A stretch of DNA of 25,634 nucleotides from Acetobacteraceae bacterium (GTDB taxonomy: Bacteria > Pseudomonadota > Alphaproteobacteria > Acetobacterales > Acetobacteraceae): contig CANJXD010000012.1 in the NCBI GenBank assembly GCA_947478535.1, positions 1 through 25,634 on the forward strand. The letters run 5' to 3'. Positions 23,164 through 25,634 of the stretch are shown in pieces. The position numbers and the translations under genes were made by a program. Each line of letters opens with the position of its first letter. Positions within the stretch are counted from its first letter, which is position 1. Under the pieces are notes generated by a model. The model made no database searches and was not told the DNA's origin. It saw only the letters and a list, made by a program, of their open reading frames with translations.

Positions 23164-23212
23164 GCCTGTTTCCTTCCGTGGGCTCGGGCTTATGCGGGGG
23201 CGGCGTGGGGCG

Positions 23213-24223
23213 TCAGCGCATCGTCAGGACAACGCGCCCGCGCGTACCGCGGGCGACGGAGGCATAGGCAGCGGCACCATCGGCCAGCGCGTGGCGCTCC
23301 GCGATGGCGGGGGCGGGATAGGTCCCGGCTTCGAAGCCGGGCCGCAGCGCGTCCATCATCGGCGCGCAGTCGGCTGCTTTCCGCTTCAGGCTATCGACGC
23401 CGATGATGCGGCATTCCCGGCGGTAGAAGGGGATCATCTCGAACTTCATCGCCCCGCCCGGCGTGCCGGAAATCAGGATGATCCGCCCGCCGAAGCCGAG
23501 CGCGGCCAGCGCGGCTTCCACCAGCTCCGGCCGGCCGACACAGTCATAGACCACGTCGATCGGCTTGCCGCCGCTGGCGCGCTGGATCGCGGCGCTGAAA
23601 TCGGGCTCGGTCAGGTCGATGAAATCGGCCGTCGCGTGGCGCGCCGGGCTATCCGCGGGGGCGGCGCCCCGGCAGGCGGCGATGACCTTCATCCCCTTGC
23701 CACGCGCGATGCCGCAGGCCGCCCCACCGACACCGCCGGTGGCGCCGATGACGAGCAGCGTCTCTCCAGCCTTCACCTGGGCATAGTCCAGCCCGATCCA
23801 GGCGCTGATGTAGTTCACGCCGACCGCGCCGGCCTGCTCGAAGCTGAGATTGGCGGGCTTGCGGGACAGGGCGGCGATGGGCAGGCGCAGGTAGTGGGCG
23901 TGGCTGCCATCCCGCGTGAAGCCGATATCGCCCCCGGTGCCCCAGACCTCGACGCCCATCCAGGCCGCGGGGCCGGCGACGACGACGCCGGCAAAATCCC
24001 GCCCGGGCGTGCGCGGCGGCACGGTCTGTTGCATCCGGCCGAGCACGTTCTTCGTGTCCGAGGGGTTGATGGAGGCCGCACGCACGGCGACCAGCGCCTC
24101 CTCCGCGCCGGGGTGCGGGATGTCCGCCTCCACCAGCCGCAGGACCTCCGGGCCGCCAAAGGCTTCGAAGCGCAGGGCGGGCGCGCGGGCAGGCAGGGCC
24201 ACGGCAAGCGGCGCGTCGTTCAT
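23213..24223 (-). CDS. zinc-independent MDR oxidoreductase (quinone oxidoreductase-like)
   Basis: A 336-residue medium-chain dehydrogenase/reductase. The N-terminal GroES-like domain has RFEAFGGPEVLRL, AASINPSDTKN and PGRDFAGVVV. The NADPH-binding domain begins LLVIGATGGVGGAACGIA (GATGGVG at 160-166). The zinc-ligand Cys and His of alcohol dehydrogenases are missing, as in quinone oxidoreductases and enoyl reductases. I chose ATG 24223; the ATG at 24268 adds fifteen polar residues. As first gene of the minus-strand cluster it lies next to the putative LacI operator. It might reduce a quinone or an enoyl/maleylacetate-type intermediate, but the substrate cannot be read from sequence. Confidence 0.88.
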   Translation of the reverse strand: MNDAPLAVALPARAPALRFEAFGGPEVLRLVEADIPHPGAEEALVAVRAASINPSDTKNVLGRMQQTVPPRTPGRDFAGVVVAGPAAWMGVEVWGTGGDIGFTRDGSHAHYLRLPIAALSRKPANLSFEQAGAVGVNYISAWIGLDYAQVKAGETLLVIGATGGVGGAACGIARGKGMKVIAACRGAAPADSPARHATADFIDLTEPDFSAAIQRASGGKPIDVVYDCVGRPELVEAALAALGFGGRIILISGTPGGAMKFEMIPFYRRECRIIGVDSLKRKAADCAPMMDALRPGFEAGTYPAPAIAERHALADGAAAYASVARGTRGRVVLTMR

Positions 24224-24323
24224 CGGCGGGCATTTCCTCTCTGGCGGCTTCTCGGGCGTCTTCGCCATCTCTTCACGGCGGCATCTTCGTAAGGGTGGGT
24301 GAAAGGGGGGTCAAGCGAAAGAC

Positions 24324-24335
24324 GCAATCGATTGC
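24324..24335. promoter_or_regulatory. putative LacI-family operator
   Basis: GCAATCGATTGC is a perfect 12-bp palindrome with the central CG step and flanks common in LacI/GalR-family operators. It lies 101 bp from the MDR start and 43 bp before the lacI-type start, in the divergent region (24224-24377). It is a good candidate for binding by the adjacent regulator, controlling both directions. Confidence 0.65.
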
Positions 24336-24377
24336 ACCGCTTGCCTGCCCGGCCTGCCCGCTAGAGAGTGCGCCCCC

Positions 24378-25445
24378 ATGCCGCCGCGCCGCCAGACGCC
24401 TGAATCGCCCCAGCCCGCCCCCTTCGCGCGGGCCACCATCGCCGATGTCGCACGCGCGGCGGGGGTGCACGCCTCCACCGTGTCGCGCGCCCTGAACCCG
24501 GCGACGCGGGGGATGGTGACGGACGCGGTGGCGCTGCGCGTCACGGCGGCGGCAGATGCGCTGGGCTGGCGGCCCTCGGCGCTGGCCGCCGGGTTGCGGA
24601 CCCGCAAATCCCGCACAATCGGCATCCTGGTGCCGGACCTCATCAACCCGATCTTCCCGCCGATCGTCCGCGCCGCCGAAACCCTGCTTGCGGCGCAGGG
24701 CTACGCCACGCTCGTCGCGAACACCGACAACGACGCGGCGCGGGAGGAGATGCTGATCTCCCGCATGTCGGAACACCTGGTGGATGGGCTGATGCTGGCC
24801 TCCGCCGCGGAAGGAACACGGGCGATCGAGCTCTGCGCCCGCTGGGGCATCCCCGTGGTGCTGATCAACCGCCGCCTGCCCGGCGCCACCTGTTCGGCGG
24901 TGACGAATGATGACCGGCGCGGCATCGCGCTGGCGGTCGGCCACCTTGTCGGGCTCGGCCATCGCCGCATCGCGCATCTCGCCGGGCCGCCCGGCGTGTC
25001 GACCGCGATCGATCGGCGGGACGGGTTTCTCGAAGCCCTGCGCGGGGCGGGGCTGGACCCCGCGGCCATGGTGGATGCGGCGGCCTATACGCGGGACGCC
25101 GGGCGGGCGGCGATGCAGGCTCTGCTGCGAGGGCCGGCCTTCACCGCCGTGATCGTGGCGAACGACATGCTGTGCCTCGGCGTGTATGACGCGCTGAAGC
25201 AGGCCGGCCTGCGGATCGGCGCCGATATCGCCGTCACCGGCTTCAATGACATGCCCTTCGTGGACATGATCGACCCGCCGCTGACCACCATCCGCATCCA
25301 GCACGCCGCCATGGGGCGGGAGGCGGCGGAGGCCCTGCTGGCCGAGATCGCCGATCCCGCCACCGCGCGCCGGGACACGCGGCTGGTGCCCGAGCTCATC
25401 CTTCGCGCCTCCACGGCACGCCCCTCAGCCAGCCAGGACCGCTGA
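24378..25445 (+). CDS. LacI-family transcriptional regulator
   Basis: A 355-residue repressor-type protein. The N-terminal helix-turn-helix is TIADVARAAGVHASTVSRAL (20-39), followed by the hinge ALGWRPSALAAGLRTRKS and the periplasmic-binding-protein-like effector domain (about 72-345): TIGILVPDLINPIFPPIV, VDGLMLASAAEG, GHRRIAHLAGPPG, VIVANDMLCLGVYDALKQAG and VTGFNDMPFVDMIDPPLTT. It is divergent from the MDR-dioxygenase-BKACE-Bug cluster with a palindrome between them, which points to local control of that cluster. The ligand is probably a pathway metabolite or the imported acid, though most relatives bind sugars. Its TGA overlaps the ATG of the next gene. Confidence 0.95.
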   Translation: MPPRRQTPESPQPAPFARATIADVARAAGVHASTVSRALNPATRGMVTDAVALRVTAAADALGWRPSALAAGLRTRKSRTIGILVPDLINPIFPPIVRAAETLLAAQGYATLVANTDNDAAREEMLISRMSEHLVDGLMLASAAEGTRAIELCARWGIPVVLINRRLPGATCSAVTNDDRRGIALAVGHLVGLGHRRIAHLAGPPGVSTAIDRRDGFLEALRGAGLDPAAMVDAAAYTRDAGRAAMQALLRGPAFTAVIVANDMLCLGVYDALKQAGLRIGADIAVTGFNDMPFVDMIDPPLTTIRIQHAAMGREAAEALLAEIADPATARRDTRLVPELILRASTARPSASQDR

Positions 25446-25634
25446 TGCCCATTACGATCGCGCAGATCTCGGACGCTCACCTCGCGCCGAAGACGAAGGT
25501 CTTCCAGGCCAACATGGCGCTGATCGAGGCCGCGCTGCGCGCCAGCCCGCCGGATGTGCTGGTGGCCAGCGGGGATCTGTCGCTGGATGGCGCGGACCGG
25601 GACGAGGATTTGCTCTTCGCCGCCGCCGCCTACC
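25445..25634 (+). CDS. metallophosphoesterase, N-terminal part (runs off the window)
   Basis: The visible 63 codons start MPITIAQISDAHLAPKTKVF, with the calcineurin-like metal-binding DxH at Asp10/His12 and the GD motif at ASGDLSLDG (Asp44). The family cleaves phosphodiester or phosphomonoester bonds; cyclic-nucleotide and nucleotide phosphodiesterases are common members. The ATG overlaps the LacI-type gene stop (TGATG), so the two are translationally coupled. The substrate cannot be judged from this fragment. Confidence 0.85.
   Translation, partial: MPITIAQISDAHLAPKTKVFQANMALIEAALRASPPDVLVASGDLSLDGADRDEDLLFAAAAY

Noticed and set aside
1..25634. CRISPR array, riboswitch or replication origin
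   Set aside because: No regularly spaced repeats, no recognisable riboswitch core and no DnaA-box or iteron cluster were found by eye on either strand.

Overview
The window is very GC-rich, densely coding DNA from a Gram-negative bacterium, most likely an alphaproteobacterium of the Acetobacteraceae (Roseomonas-like). The clues are the lptF-lptG-lptD-surA-rsmA order, two Bug-type (tripartite tricarboxylate) solute receptors, a SCOT-type CoA transferase and scattered aromatic-acid catabolic genes. Genus placement is inference. No phage, integrase, CRISPR array or plasmid functions are visible. Coding on both strands is tight, and nearly all long antisense ORFs are GC-driven shadows.

Left end (1-2481, minus strand): a Bug receptor followed by a tannase/feruloyl-esterase-family gene. 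The esterase loses its C-terminus at a sharp junction near base 145. The foreign-looking sequence beyond may be the end of an insertion sequence, so the esterase looks like a pseudogene. Next (2633-5907, plus strand): a two-gene chromate transporter, a D-2-hydroxyacid dehydrogenase of the FAD/GlcD type, and a trypsin-like lipoprotein protease. The protease is broken by one extra G in a six-G run and begins at an apparent CTG codon.

Core region (5957-13067, plus strand): lptF-lptG-lptD-surA-rsmA, an outer-membrane biogenesis operon with very short or overlapping junctions. LptF/G and LptD belong to the LPS export bridge, SurA is the periplasmic chaperone for outer-membrane barrels, and RsmA is an rRNA methyltransferase. 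pdxA, often found between surA and rsmA in alphaproteobacteria, is absent. A D-2-hydroxyacid dehydrogenase follows, convergent with a lolA-like lipoprotein carrier. Then come an orphan 89-aa gene, a 2-keto-4-pentenoate hydratase-like protein, uppP, and a secreted coiled-coil protein ending in a terminator.

Right part (17776-25634): scoA-scoB on the minus strand, a tRNA-Ala(GGC) with a clear promoter and a very strong terminator, and then a minus-strand catabolic cluster. In transcription order the cluster is an MDR oxidoreductase, a catechol/hydroxyquinol intradiol dioxygenase with a His-rich repeat at its N-terminus, a 35-aa small ORF, a BKACE (DUF849) enzyme, a Bug receptor and a carboxymuconolactone-decarboxylase-like protein. 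A divergent LacI-family regulator is coupled to a metallophosphoesterase cut by the window end. A perfect 12-bp palindrome between MDR and lacI is a likely operator.

The most interesting idea is biochemical. An intradiol dioxygenase next to BKACE, with scoAB nearby, could give a thiolase-free end to a beta-ketoadipate-type pathway: BKACE would turn a beta-keto acid plus acetyl-CoA into acetoacetate plus an acyl-CoA, and ScoAB would then activate the acetoacetate. The genes are seen; the pathway is inferred, and a maleylacetate reductase is not present in the window.
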